From a bacterium (GTDB lineage Bacteria > Krumholzibacteriota > Krumholzibacteriia > LZORAL124-64-63), in NCBI GenBank assembly GCA_016719645.1, contig JADJYS010000010.1, positions 120,235 through 184,234 of the forward strand: a stretch of 64,000 nucleotides of DNA, written 5' to 3'. The notes beneath the pieces were generated by a model that saw only the letters and a program-made list of their open reading frames with translations, was not told the origin of the DNA and did no database searches. Below, in pieces: positions 27,801 to 36,753 of the stretch. The position numbers were made by a program, and so were the translations under genes. Position 1 is the first letter of the stretch. Each line of letters begins with the position of its first letter.

Positions 27801-28276
27801 ACCCACTGCAGGGTGCGTTCATCATCGAGGAGCTGACCGACCTGGTCGAGGAGGCGGTGCTCGCGGAGTTCGAGCGCCTGAGCGAGCGCGGCGGCGTGCT
27901 GGGTGCGATGGAGCGCATGTACCAGCGGGCGAAGATCCAGGAGGAGTCTCTGTACTACGAGACGCGCAAGCACACGGGCGAGCTGCCCATCGTCGGCGTC
28001 AACACCTACCTCGACCCCAGGGGCTCACCGACGGTCGTGCCCGGCGAGGTCATCCGCTCGACGTCGCAGGAGAAGGAGTACGCCATCGCCTCGCTGGCCG
28101 ACCACCACCGGCGCCACGCCGACCAGGCTCCCGCGGCGCTGCATGAGCTGCAGCGGGTCGCCGTCGCGCACGGCAACGTCTTCGAGGCGCTGCTCGACGC
28201 TTCGCGGGTGTGCTCGCTAGGGCAGATGAGCGGGGCGCTCTACGAGGTGGGCGGGCAGTACCGCCGCAACATGTAG
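24864..28276 (+). CDS. icmF: Fused isobutyryl-CoA mutase IcmF (four apparent frameshifts)
   Basis: A cobalamin-dependent acyl-CoA mutase with its G-protein chaperone fused in, about 1,138 codons. Order: B12-binding domain (1-135, DGHDAAINIM in place of DxHxxG, normal for IcmF), MeaB-like GTPase (about 190-430; P-loop GTGGSGKSS, ETSGIGQSD), then the mutase TIM barrel ([50 protein letters not shown]) to ALYEVGGQYRRNM. It interconverts isobutyryl- and n-butyryl-CoA. The product is read by joining frames at about 26150, 26520, 26605 and 27428. Each needs one added base, at least three in short C or G runs, so these are more likely read errors than mutations. The last 60 bases overlap the facing sucrose synthase gene. 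Confidence 0.9.
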
Positions 28277-30688
28277 GGACCCCTGCGGGCGTGCATCGGC
28301 GCCTCCCGCCCCGGACCGCGGCACCGCCGCCGCCAGCGGCCGGTAGACGAGCGTGTAGAACATCTCCAGATAACGCCTGGTCTCCTCCCGCTCGATGTTC
28401 GTGATGTACTTCCAGAAGCCGTAGATGCGCGAGAGCGTGAGCAGGCGGTCGGCGTAGAGCTTCCAGGTATAGCGGCTCTCCACGCGGGCGACGGCGCCTT
28501 CCGAGATCTCCGTCCAGCGGGCCGGCTCCCCGCGGCAGTCGCGCAGGAAGCCCGCCATGAGCGCCGCCGCAGCGTCGGGGCGCTCGGGGTCGATGTGGAA
28601 GCCGGAGCGGCCGTGCTCGATGATCTCCCGCGGGCCGCCGTGGAGCGTGGCGAAGGTCGGCAACCCCGAGGCCATGGCTTCGATGACGGTCAGGCCGAAC
28701 GCCTCGTACACCGCCGGCTGGACGAACGCGCCGCGGGAATCCGCGACGTAACGGTACAACTCGCCCACGCCGGCCTTGTCGGATCGCAGCTCCACCCAGC
28801 GCACCTGCGCGTCGAGTTCGTAGGCGTCCATCAGCTCGTGCATGCGGGCGATCTCGCACTTCTCGTCTTCGTCGCGCGACGCGGCCGGATCGAGGGTCCC
28901 GGTCGCCACCAGCAGGTCGGCTTCGCCGCGCAGGTCGTCGCTCCTGCCGTACAGTTCCAGCAGGCCCGTGACGTTCTTGATGCGATCCAGCCTCGACATG
29001 GCGAACAGCAGCGGCCGGCCGGGTGCGGCGAGCACGCCTCGGGTGCCGGCGCGCGCGCCTCCCCTGACCAGAGCGTCGAGATTCGGCAGCACCGATTCCA
29101 GGCGTCGCGAATGTTCGGTGTAGGGGAAGAAGACGTCCGGGTCGGCGCCGGGGGAGACGATGTTGAACTTGGGGTCGAACGGGTCGATCCCCTGCAGGAC
29201 GCGGTAGAGCCCGGGCAGGGTGTAGCTGCCGTAGCTCTCGTACTGGCCCACGACCCGCGGGGTGCCGGCGATCTCCTGGTAGGTGCTGGTGATGATGAAA
29301 TCGGCCGTGTTCATGGCGATCAGGTCGGCCGTGTACTGGCAGGAGAAATGATGGTCGTGCTCGTGGTCGCGCCAGTAGAGATCCGAGAGGGCGTACTTCG
29401 ATTTCTCCAGCGCGTGCGCGATGTTGCACTGGGTGGTGCCGAGGCGGGGGGCCAGCAGGGAGGCGACCAGATTGCCGTCCGAATAGTTGCCGATGATCAG
29501 ATCCGGCCGCCCCCCCAGCTCGGCGCGGATCACCTGTTCGGCGTCGGCGGCGAACCGTTCCAGGTAGGGCCAGATGCTGAAGCGCGAAATCCAGGGTCCG
29601 ACGATGCTCCCGTCGGCGTCGCGGAAGGGGATGCGCAGGATGCGGGCGTGGCGGGTACCCGCCACGGGTTCCTCGGCGATGTCGCAGGTCGTGCCTTCGG
29701 CTTCCGGGATCTGCCGCGTCAGCACCAGGATCCTGGGCTCGATGTCCAGCCCCTGCTCCCCCAGCGATCGGCGCATCTCGCTTTCGAGGGCCCGCACCTG
29801 GTCGAGGATGTAGACGACCTGCCCGCCGGTGTCGGGTTTGCCCAGCACGCCGGATTGGCCGAAGTACCCGTGGGGGGTCAGGATCACGATGCTGAAGATC
29901 ATCGGGATGCGTCCGAGGAACCGCTCGAGGTTCTCCGGCGAGGGCGCTTCGAGGATGTCCGTCAGCAGGCCCATCGTCTCCAGCGCCCGCGCGGCGGTGC
30001 GGCCCCAGCCGCGCTCGAAGCCGAGCCGGGACAGCGACGATTCCACGTCTGCCCATTCCGCGCCCGGCGACATCGTCTCGAGAAGCGCCGCGGCTTCGCG
30101 CAGCCGCGTCGCCAGGACCTCCTGGTCTGCGATGAGGTCGTTGATCATCAGCTGGCGCCCGTCGCACTGGTGCAGCTTGAGGAACCGGGTGAGCTGTCCG
30201 GCGCCGGAGCCGTGCCTGTCGAACAGCAGCGACGACAGGTGACGGTTGAGGAATTCGACGCCGCGGCCGATGGAGCGCGACTCGCGCATCCGGGGAAACC
30301 CCCGCTCGAAGGGGGAGAGGTCGATCTCCAGCGGCCACGCCCCGTCGGTGGGATCCTGGCCGATGATGCGCTCCTGGAATTTCAGGTATTCGGACACGTT
30401 CGCCTGGCGGCAATGCCCGGATTCGACGTTCACGTGCAGGTAGCTCCAGCCGGCGACCCGGGCGCGCACCGCCAGGTAGAGGTCCGCGCCGCCGATGGAC
30501 GCCTGCTGCACCGCGTCGATGAGCGGCGCGATCGGGTCGGCGTCGCTCCGTCCCCGGCGGAAAACCTCGTGCTCGCGCTGGATCTCGGAGCGCTGCAGCA
30601 CGGGTTTGCCCAGATCGAGGTAGCGCCTGAACAGGGCGTAGACGTCCCGGCGGTGGGTGGCGAGGAAGTCTTCGAGGATGCGGATCAT
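28217..30688 (-). CDS. Sucrose synthase
   Basis: An 823-residue GT4 enzyme that cleaves sucrose with UDP or ADP to fructose and an NDP-sugar, or runs the reverse. The N-terminal regulatory half is followed by the diagnostic GYFGQSGVLGKPDTGGQVVY, the central KSKYALSDLYWRDHEHDHHFSCQ and the E-x7-E motif EAFGLTVIEAMASGLP. Length matches plant and bacterial enzymes. The last 30 residues (after YRPLAAAVPRSG) look unlike the family and run into the facing icmF gene, so a small error near 28315 is possible. ATG overlaps the SPS stop, so it is coupled to sucrose-phosphate synthase. Confidence 0.93.
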   Translation of the reverse strand: MIRILEDFLATHRRDVYALFRRYLDLGKPVLQRSEIQREHEVFRRGRSDADPIAPLIDAVQQASIGGADLYLAVRARVAGWSYLHVNVESGHCRQANVSEYLKFQERIIGQDPTDGAWPLEIDLSPFERGFPRMRESRSIGRGVEFLNRHLSSLLFDRHGSGAGQLTRFLKLHQCDGRQLMINDLIADQEVLATRLREAAALLETMSPGAEWADVESSLSRLGFERGWGRTAARALETMGLLTDILEAPSPENLERFLGRIPMIFSIVILTPHGYFGQSGVLGKPDTGGQVVYILDQVRALESEMRRSLGEQGLDIEPRILVLTRQIPEAEGTTCDIAEEPVAGTRHARILRIPFRDADGSIVGPWISRFSIWPYLERFAADAEQVIRAELGGRPDLIIGNYSDGNLVASLLAPRLGTTQCNIAHALEKSKYALSDLYWRDHEHDHHFSCQYTADLIAMNTADFIITSTYQEIAGTPRVVGQYESYGSYTLPGLYRVLQGIDPFDPKFNIVSPGADPDVFFPYTEHSRRLESVLPNLDALVRGGARAGTRGVLAAPGRPLLFAMSRLDRIKNVTGLLELYGRSDDLRGEADLLVATGTLDPAASRDEDEKCEIARMHELMDAYELDAQVRWVELRSDKAGVGELYRYVADSRGAFVQPAVYEAFGLTVIEAMASGLPTFATLHGGPREIIEHGRSGFHIDPERPDAAAALMAGFLRDCRGEPARWTEISEGAVARVESRYTWKLYADRLLTLSRIYGFWKYITNIEREETRRYLEMFYTLVYRPLAAAVPRSGAGGADARPQGSLHVAAVLPAHLVERPAHLP

Positions 30689-32190
30689 CCTGTCTCCTTG
30701 GTGCTGTTCGGCGCGACGACGGGGCCTCCCGCGACGGTGCGGGCGCGGGGTGCGGCGACGACGGCCTCGCCGCCGCAGCGGGCGACGAGGCGTTCCATCA
30801 GGTCGGGGCGGCGGGTGTTCCCGCGCGCGGCGGTGATGCGGTCGAGCTGGGACAGATAGGTCTCCACGTGGCTGTTCCACGAGTAGGCCCGGTTGGCCCG
30901 GGACAGGCCGTTCATGGCGTAGATTTCCCACTGCCGGGGATCGGAGAGCACGCCCCTGATCCCCCGCGCGATCGCCGCCGGCGACATGGGATCCACGAGC
31001 ACGCCGTGCCGGCACTGGGCGATGATGTCGATGGGGCCGCCGTTGCGCGTGGCGACCACGGGCAGGCCGCTGGCGGCGGCCTCGATGAGCGTGAGGCCGA
31101 AGGGCTCGGTCAGCGCCGGGTTGACGAACACGCCGCGCCGGCGCACCGCCAACCGGTACAGGTCGGGCACGTCGTCCGAGCGGTGCTGCTTCGGACAGGC
31201 CACGCGCCCGTAGAGGTCGTGGTCGTCGATCAGGTGCAGGATCTCCTTCAGCACCCCCCTCTCCTGCGTCTTGAGGTCCTCCAGACGGTCCCGGACGCCC
31301 GCCACGACGACCAGGTTCGCCGTCTCCCGCAGGAACGGGTCGCCGCCGTAGGCCCGCAGCAGGTTGCGGAAGTTCTTGCGTTCGTCCGGGCGGGCGATGG
31401 CGAGGATCATCGGCTTGTCGGGGTCCTGCAGGAACCTGTCGAGTTCGGCCGCGATCGGCGGCAGCGGATCGCCGGGCTGCGGCGGATGGAAGCGTTCCAG
31501 GTCCACTCCGGGCGGGACGACGCGCATGACTTTCCGGCGCGCATGCGCGTAGCTCGCGTACTGTTGGTCGATCTCCTGGCTCGTGCTGGTGACCACGAGA
31601 TCGGCGGTGGCGAGGGACTCCTCCTCCGCGCGGATCCGGCGGCGGAACTTGTAGCGCTCCTCGAGGACCTCGGGGTCGCTGCCTCGCGCCAGCAGGCGCG
31701 CCTGCTTGCGGCGGCCGAGCGAATGGCCCGTGAACACGAACGGGACCTCGAGCGCCCGCGCCAGCCGCAGGCCCGCATACCCGGCGTCGGCGTAGTGCCC
31801 GTGGACGACGTCCGGGAGGCGCCCCAGCGTCAGCACGTGGCGCAAGGCCTGGACCGTGAACTCGTCGAGGTGGGGCCAGAGGTTCTCCTTGTGCAGGTAA
31901 CGGTGCGGGCCGCAGGGCAGGCGCATCAGGAACGCTCCGGGTGCGAGTTCCTCCTCCCTCACCGCGTAGTCCGCCGAAACGCCGGGTCCCTCGACCTGCC
32001 TGGTCAGCAGTTCCACGCGCCCGACGCGGGGATGGCCGGCCAGCGCCCTGGCCAGATCGACGACGTAGGACACCTGGCCGCCGGTATCGGCGTCCCGCCC
32101 CAGTTCGATGTCGGTCCCCCTGACCAGGCCGTGCACGCTCAACATCGTGATCGAAAGTTGGTCGCGGCCGTGATGGTCCATGTCGGTCAC
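30685..32190 (-). CDS. Sucrose-phosphate synthase-type glycosyltransferase
   Basis: A 501-residue GT4 protein. HGLVRGTDIELGRDADTGGQVSYVVDLARAL is the sucrose-phosphate-synthase signature (shown here only by its DTGGQ core), followed by GHYADAGYAG, FTGHSLGRRK and the E-x7-E motif EPFGLTLIEAAASG. It would make sucrose-6-phosphate from UDP-glucose and fructose-6-phosphate; it lacks the fused phosphatase domain of some SPS forms, which here is a separate gene at 33.2 kb. GTG start overlaps the stop of the PfkB gene (GTGA); ATG three codons further in is an alternative. Confidence 0.9.
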   Translation of the reverse strand: MTDMDHHGRDQLSITMLSVHGLVRGTDIELGRDADTGGQVSYVVDLARALAGHPRVGRVELLTRQVEGPGVSADYAVREEELAPGAFLMRLPCGPHRYLHKENLWPHLDEFTVQALRHVLTLGRLPDVVHGHYADAGYAGLRLARALEVPFVFTGHSLGRRKQARLLARGSDPEVLEERYKFRRRIRAEEESLATADLVVTSTSQEIDQQYASYAHARRKVMRVVPPGVDLERFHPPQPGDPLPPIAAELDRFLQDPDKPMILAIARPDERKNFRNLLRAYGGDPFLRETANLVVVAGVRDRLEDLKTQERGVLKEILHLIDDHDLYGRVACPKQHRSDDVPDLYRLAVRRRGVFVNPALTEPFGLTLIEAAASGLPVVATRNGGPIDIIAQCRHGVLVDPMSPAAIARGIRGVLSDPRQWEIYAMNGLSRANRAYSWNSHVETYLSQLDRITAARGNTRRPDLMERLVARCGGEAVVAAPRARTVAGGPVVAPNSTKETG

Positions 32191-33095
32191 CTTTCCTCAG
32201 CCAGGAAGCGTGCCGGGAATTCCGCGTCGGCGGGAATCGCCCCACGGCAGGAACAGACGGCCGCGGCCAGCCGAGCGGCGCGCGCGAGCAGCGCCGCCGG
32301 GTCCTGGCCCGACGCCAGTCCCGCGATGCAGGCGGCGGCGAAGGCGTCGCCGGCGCCGACCGTATCGACCATCCGTTGCACGGGGGCCGCCGGGACAGAC
32401 GCGCGGAGCCCGCCGTCGTCGATCCAGAAGGCGCCTTCAGCGCCGCTCGTGACGATCAACGACGCCGGTTGCCACCGCTCCGCCAGCCGCCGGGCCGCCG
32501 ATTCCGGGGTGGATGCGCTGCCGCCCAGCCGCCGGAGTTCATCCTCGTTCAACTTGATCCAGCACGCGCCGGCGAGTGCGCTCTCGGCGACCTCATGGTT
32601 CCACCAAGGGTCGCGGAGGTTCACGTCCAGGAACACCGGGAGCCTCGTCCGCTGCCGCAGGGCCGAGAGCGCATCCGCGTTCGCGGGTGTGCGCAGAGCC
32701 AGGGTGCCGTGATAGAGCAGCGACCCCTCGCCGCCGTCGACGGCGGCCAGGGCCTGCCCGGTGTCGATGGCGTCGAACGCCTGCCCGGGTGCGATCTCGA
32801 AACGGGGTTGACCATCGAGGATGGAGACGTTGACCGTGCCGGTCGGCAGATCGGGATCGACCTGCACGCCGGTCGTGTCGAGACCGGCGGCGAGCATGGC
32901 CGCACGGATCCCATCGCCGCGCGGGTCGCTTCCGACGCGAGTCAGCAGCAGTGGGTCCAAGCCGAGGCCCTTGAGGTGCCAGGCGACGTTGTAGGGGGCG
33001 CCGCCCAGGACGGTCGCGCCGTCCTCGAAGCAGTCGAGGAGGACCTCGCCGAAGACCACGGGCCGTTTCCAGCGGTCCGGGGCTTCTCGGGTCAT
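32187..33095 (-). CDS. PfkB-family sugar kinase (probable fructokinase)
   Basis: A 302-residue ribokinase-fold kinase. The N-terminal PVVFGEVLLDCFEDG and GGAPYNVAWHLKGLG, and the C-terminal DTVGAGDAFAAACIAGLASG with its catalytic Asp, are PfkB signatures. In a sucrose operon, the most likely job is phosphorylating the fructose freed by sucrose synthase. The ATG is chosen by alignment with family starts; the frame is open slightly further upstream. First gene of the operon, under the promoter at 33156-33185. Confidence 0.88.
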   Translation of the reverse strand: MTREAPDRWKRPVVFGEVLLDCFEDGATVLGGAPYNVAWHLKGLGLDPLLLTRVGSDPRGDGIRAAMLAAGLDTTGVQVDPDLPTGTVNVSILDGQPRFEIAPGQAFDAIDTGQALAAVDGGEGSLLYHGTLALRTPANADALSALRQRTRLPVFLDVNLRDPWWNHEVAESALAGACWIKLNEDELRRLGGSASTPESAARRLAERWQPASLIVTSGAEGAFWIDDGGLRASVPAAPVQRMVDTVGAGDAFAAACIAGLASGQDPAALLARAARLAAAVCSCRGAIPADAEFPARFLAEER

Positions 33096-33155
33096 GACGA
33101 ATCTCCGTAAAAGTGCGCCATCGGAACGGGCTGCTCCGATCACGCCTCCTTGGAC

Positions 33156-33185
33156 AACCTAGTCGAACCCACACCGGGGCGTCAA
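33156..33185 (-). promoter_or_regulatory. Promoter of the sucrose operon
   Basis: Minus-strand TTGACG (33185-33180), 18-bp spacer, TAGGTT (33161-33156). The -35 lies back-to-back with the -35 of the divergent phosphatase gene. Confidence 0.5.
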
Positions 33186-33190
33186 ACCCC

Positions 33191-33219
33191 TGGCCGGGGC
33201 GGCGGCTCGGGCCTATGCT
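33191..33219 (+). promoter_or_regulatory. Leaderless-type promoter of the sucrose phosphatase gene
   Basis: TGGCCG (33191-33196), 17-bp spacer, TATGCT (33214-33219), then six bases to the ATG at 33226. The expected +1 falls on the start codon. Confidence 0.5.
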
Positions 33220-33225
33220 GTAACT

Positions 33226-34045
33226 ATGGAATCGTACGCGCATACACTGCTGGTCTGCGATCTGGACGGCACGCTGATCCCCGTTGCGCCCGGTCCCGAC
33301 GCCGTCCACGCGGCGGCGGTCGCGGAACTGCGGACACTGCTGGCGGCGACGCCCCCGATCTGAAACTGGCCTGCGCCACCGGCCGCAGCCTGGAAGCGGC
33401 GCTCGCGGCGCTGTCGGACCAGGAGATGCCCTGCCGGACCTGTTCTGCTGCGATGTCGGCACGAGCGTCCAGGTCCGGGTCGGCGGCGAGTGGCGCCGCG
33501 ATCCCGTGCATGATGCGGACATGTCGGCAGCTTGCGCGGCCGGCGACGCCTCGCACTGGCGGGCGTCGCTCGCCGGGATTCCGGATCTGGTCCCCCAGCC
33601 CGCTGCGCAGCAGAGCCGCTGGAAGGCCAGCTACCTGCTGCCGGACGGGAAGGCGGGGGAAGCCGCCTTCTCCGAGGCGGAGCGGCGGCTGGCCGCGATC
33701 GGCCTGCGGCCTTCTATGGTGCGCAGCCGGGGTGTCCGGGGAGAGGGAGCGCTGCTCGACGTGTTGCCGCCCGGGATCACCAAGGTCGCCGGATTGCGGC
33801 GCATGGCGGCCATGTGCGGGCTGACGCTCGCGCAGGTCGTCTACGCGGGTGATTCGGGCAACGATACCGACGCCCTGCTCGAGGCGGGACGGGCCATCCT
33901 GGTCGGCAACGCGCCGCCGGAGCTCAAGGACCTCGTGCGCTCTCGGCGCGCGGATCGTGACGGGAGCGTCTTCGTCGCTGCGGCGTGCGATCTCGCAGGA
34001 GTTCTCGCGGGCTGCCGGCATTTCGGGCTGGCGGTTCGACGCTAG
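33226..34045 (+). CDS. Sucrose-6-phosphate phosphatase, HAD superfamily (two apparent frameshifts)
   Basis: A HAD-type phosphatase that would dephosphorylate sucrose-6-phosphate, completing sucrose synthesis. Motif I is LVCDLDGTL, followed by CATGRSLE, DVGTS, the Lys motif KASYLL and motif IV VYAGDSGNDTD. The three pieces lie in three frames. One extra base near 33347 and one in the C run near 33430 join them into about 273 residues. Each break is a one-base deletion next to a short G or C run, the same error seen in icmF. Its stop shares the tetramer CTAG with the stop of the facing MarR gene. Confidence 0.82.
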
Positions 34046-34472
34046 CCGATGTCCCCGAGGGCGGCGAGACGGTCGAACAGCAGGGCCGACGTCTCCGGCC
34101 CCAGGACGGACCGCAGTTCGGCCTCGGTCGCCGCGACCACCTTGCCGCTGCCGACGCGACCTGTTCGCCCTTGGGCGTCGCCGCCAGATGCAGGTTCCGC
34201 TGATCGTCCCCCCGCCGCGAGCGCGTCAGCAGCCCCCGGGCCGACAACCCCTTGATCAGACGCGTGACGTCGCCCGGGTGGACCCCCAGCCGGCGGGCGA
34301 CCTCCGAGGGGCGGCTGGCGATCCCGTCGCACACCAGTTTCAGGACCCAGTACTGGCTGAGCGTCAGCGGCGTCCCGCCCAGGGCCCGCTGGTGGCGCCA
34401 TTGGACCGCGTGCGCGATCTTCAGGAGTCGGAAGGAGAGGCTGGTCTCCAGGGAGTGCTTCTCGTTGTCCAT
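34042..34472 (-). CDS. MarR-family transcriptional regulator (one apparent frameshift)
   Basis: A winged-helix regulator of about 143 residues. LTLSQYWVLKLVCDG, RPSEVARRLGVHPGDVTRLIKGLSARGLLTRSRRGDDQRNLHL is the MarR DNA-binding core (helix, recognition helix and wing). The C-terminal dimerisation helix (ATEAELRSVLG) is read only after restoring one base in a G run near 34165. Ligand and targets are unknown. The palindrome at 34513-34537, 41 bases upstream of its ATG, is a likely autoregulatory site and also faces the starch-binding protein gene. Confidence 0.75.
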
Positions 34473-34512
34473 GCCGCCACCATGTACATAGTGAAGTCAA
34501 CCATTGCAAGAT

Positions 34513-34537
34513 CAAATATTGCCAAAGCAAATATTTG
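34513..34537. promoter_or_regulatory. Candidate MarR operator
   Basis: CAAATATT (34513-34520) and its exact complement AATATTTG (34530-34537) are separated by nine bases, in an AT-rich patch between the divergent marR and starch-binding genes. Size and symmetry fit a MarR dimer. Confidence 0.5.
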
Positions 34538-34642
34538 AGGCTGCGAGGCCCGCTGCCACCGCGCCGCGAGTTCGGTGATTCCCTCCGGGATGTAAATCCG
34601 GACGGATCCGGCAGATCATTTGATCAAGGATGTGCGTTTCTG

Positions 34643-34651
34643 TGATACAAT
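34643..34651 (+). promoter_or_regulatory. Extended -10 promoter of the starch-binding protein gene
   Basis: TGATACAAT fits an extended -10 (TGnTATAAT type). TTGATC at 34620-34625 is 20 bp away, too far for a standard -35. The leader is about 80 bases and contains a CCCGTG-CACGGG hairpin; GAGGAGG precedes the ATG. Confidence 0.5.
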
Positions 34652-34737
34652 CATCACTCCACGATACGCCACAAACAGGCGTCTTGCGGCCCGATCGCCC
34701 GTGCCTGCCACGGGCAGCGTCACCTTGAGGAGGAATC

Positions 34738-35883
34738 ATGAAGAAAGTGTTTCTGCTGTCCGTGCTGATGCTGGCCCTCGCCGCCGGCAACGCGGCCGCC
34801 GTCATCGGCTGGGGCGGCAACGTGTGGCCCAACAGCGGCGCGATCGTCGTGCCGACCGGCCCCGTGAACGTTTACGCCCAGTGCTGGAAGGGCGGGGTCA
34901 CCGACGCCGGCGGCCAGGGCGCCGGCATCGAGGCCTTCTGCGAAATGTCGGCCGACGGCGGCGCCGTGACGACCGTCCCGATGACCTTCCAGGGCGACGT
35001 CGGCAGCAACGACGAGTACACGACCCAGGTCCCGCAGGGGATGCTCATGGGCGCGTCGTATGTCGACGTGCACGTGAAGTTCCACGACCTGACCGACGAC
35101 ACCTGGTTCACCGACGTCAAGGACCAGGCCAACAACTCGCCCCCGCAGCGCTACAACGTGACCAACGTGCTGCCGGTCGACGTGGACGTCACCTTCACGC
35201 TGTGCATGAGCGGCGAGGCCACCTCCGGCGACCCCTGCGTCATCGGCAGCGCGGCCGAGATCGGCAGCTGGGGCACGGGCGTCACGATGACCAGCCTCGG
35301 CGGCGACCTCTACGAAGTCGTCGTGACCTTCCTGGCCGGCGGCAACCCCTACTTCGAGTACAAGTTCAAGAAGGACGGCTGCAGCAACTGGGAAGGCGCG
35401 AGCAACCGCATCGTGACGCTGCCCACCGACGGCACGACCTCGGTGGTCCTGGCCGCCGACAGCTGGAACAACCTGCCCATCGGCTGCGGGGTCGGCGAAG
35501 TCCTGATCGGCGAGCGCACGGTCTGCCTGCAGGTGTGCCTCGACGGCGTCGACAACACCGGCGGCGTGTGCGCCATCGGCTCGGTGGCCCAGCTCTCGAA
35601 CTGGGGCGCCGGCGTGCCGGCCGTCCAGGTCGGCCCGGGCCTGTACCAGACCTGCATCGTGTTCCCGGCCGGCTCGGCGATCCCGCTGACGGTCGAGTAC
35701 AAGTTCAAGAAGGACGACTGCGGCACGTGGGAGAGCGTGGGCAACCGCACCTTCGTCGTCGACAACGCCATGCCCTCCGAGCAGACGTTGACGTCCAACT
35801 GGGACGACAACACCTCGGGCGCCTGCTCCCCCGTCGGCAACGAGAATGCGGACTGGGGTTCGGTGAAGTCGCTGTACCGGTAG
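34738..35883 (+). CDS. Secreted protein with two CBM20-like domains and WGxVKxLYR tail
   Basis: A 381-residue protein with a signal peptide (1-21, MKKVFLLSVLMLALAAG). Residues 25-140 form an Ig-like domain. Two CBM20-like starch-binding modules follow: about 147-245 (CVIGSAAEIGSWG, FEYKFKKDGCSNWE) and about 260-345 (CAIGSVAQLSNWG, VEYKFKKDDCGTWE). The two are internal duplicates, each with the GxWxxG-like and KFKKD blocks. No catalytic domain is present, so it may bind alpha-glucan outside the cell. It ends DWGSVKSLYR, the tail shared with three other secreted proteins. It has its own extended -10 promoter, strong ribosome site and terminator. Confidence 0.85.
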   Translation: MKKVFLLSVLMLALAAGNAAAVIGWGGNVWPNSGAIVVPTGPVNVYAQCWKGGVTDAGGQGAGIEAFCEMSADGGAVTTVPMTFQGDVGSNDEYTTQVPQGMLMGASYVDVHVKFHDLTDDTWFTDVKDQANNSPPQRYNVTNVLPVDVDVTFTLCMSGEATSGDPCVIGSAAEIGSWGTGVTMTSLGGDLYEVVVTFLAGGNPYFEYKFKKDGCSNWEGASNRIVTLPTDGTTSVVLAADSWNNLPIGCGVGEVLIGERTVCLQVCLDGVDNTGGVCAIGSVAQLSNWGAGVPAVQVGPGLYQTCIVFPAGSAIPLTVEYKFKKDDCGTWESVGNRTFVVDNAMPSEQTLTSNWDDNTSGACSPVGNENADWGSVKSLYR

Positions 35884-35914
35884 TCGGCACGATCCAACGG
35901 AGAGCGTGCAAGAG

Positions 35915-35944
35915 GCGCCGCCCCGGCCCAGGCCGGGGCGGCGC
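35915..35944. terminator. Bidirectional rho-independent-like terminator
   Basis: A perfect 14-bp GC stem with a 2-nt loop (35915-35928 with 35931-35944), followed by a short TTTG. It sits between the convergent starch-binding and PEP-synthase regulator genes. Confidence 0.65.
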
Positions 35945-35952
35945 TTTGCCGG

Positions 35953-36753
35953 TCAGGTCTGGCGGCCGCGCAGGGCGAGGATCTCGCTGGAGATCTCCTC
36001 GATCGGCTTGCCGGTGACGTCCACGACGGCCCAGCCGGGGTTGCGGGCGTAGAGCGTCAGCGCGAAGTCCATCTCGCGGCGGACGTGGTGCAGGTCGTCG
36101 TAGTCGCCGAAGGCGTAGCCGAGGTGCTCGGCCCGCACCCGCCGCAGGGCGGCCAGGCGGTGGGGCTCGGTCTTGAGCGCGACGACCCGCTCGGGCGGGA
36201 CCGCGAGCAGCTCCGGCGGCGGCGGCAGGTCCAGGACCAGGGGCACGTTGGCCGCCAGCCAGCCCTTGGTCGCCAGGTAGACGCTCAGCGGCGTCTTGAA
36301 GGTGCGCGAGACGCCGACCAGGACGATGTCGGCCCGGCCGAGCTCCTCGACGCGCTGGCCGTCGTCGTGGCGGATGGCGAAGTCCATCGCCTCGATCCGC
36401 CGGAAGTAGTCCTCGTTGAGCTGGCGGAACAGGCCGGGCAGCTCGGCCGGCGACGCGGCGAGTTCGAGCGACAGCCGCTCGAGCAGGGGGCCCATGAGGT
36501 CGAGCGTGGGGACGTCGTGGCTGCGCCCCGCCCGCAGCAGCTCGGCGCGCAGCTCGTGGGAGACGAGCGTGTGCACGATGACGGCCCGGCTCGCGGCCGC
36601 TTCGCGCACGACGTCGGCGACCCGGGCGGCGTCGTGGAGGTCGGAGCGGACCCGGATGTCGGTCGCCGCGTCGGGGAACTGCGTCAGGGCGGCGTCGAGG
36701 GCGCGGCGGGCCGTGCCGCCGGTGCCGTCCGAGACGACGAAGATGGTCTTCAA
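35953..36753 (-). CDS. ppsR: PEP synthase/PPDK regulatory protein (DUF299)
   Basis: A 266-residue bifunctional kinase/pyrophosphorylase that switches phosphoenolpyruvate synthase or pyruvate phosphate dikinase on and off by threonine phosphorylation. FVVSDGTGGTA (N-terminal), VIVHTLVSHELR, LVGVSRTFKTPLSVYLA and the C-terminal VDVTGKPIEEISSEIL are diagnostic. The TTG start is chosen by family length; a strong promoter lies upstream. It governs the direction of flux between pyruvate and PEP. No PEP synthase gene is seen nearby. Confidence 0.92.
   Translation of the reverse strand: MKTIFVVSDGTGGTARRALDAALTQFPDAATDIRVRSDLHDAARVADVVREAAASRAVIVHTLVSHELRAELLRAGRSHDVPTLDLMGPLLERLSLELAASPAELPGLFRQLNEDYFRRIEAMDFAIRHDDGQRVEELGRADIVLVGVSRTFKTPLSVYLATKGWLAANVPLVLDLPPPPELLAVPPERVVALKTEPHRLAALRRVRAEHLGYAFGDYDDLHHVRREMDFALTLYARNPGWAVVDVTGKPIEEISSEILALRGRQT

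Noticed and set aside
24864..28276. icmF as a decayed pseudogene
   Set aside because: All motifs are intact and each break needs just one added base, mostly in C or G runs, as in many other genes here.
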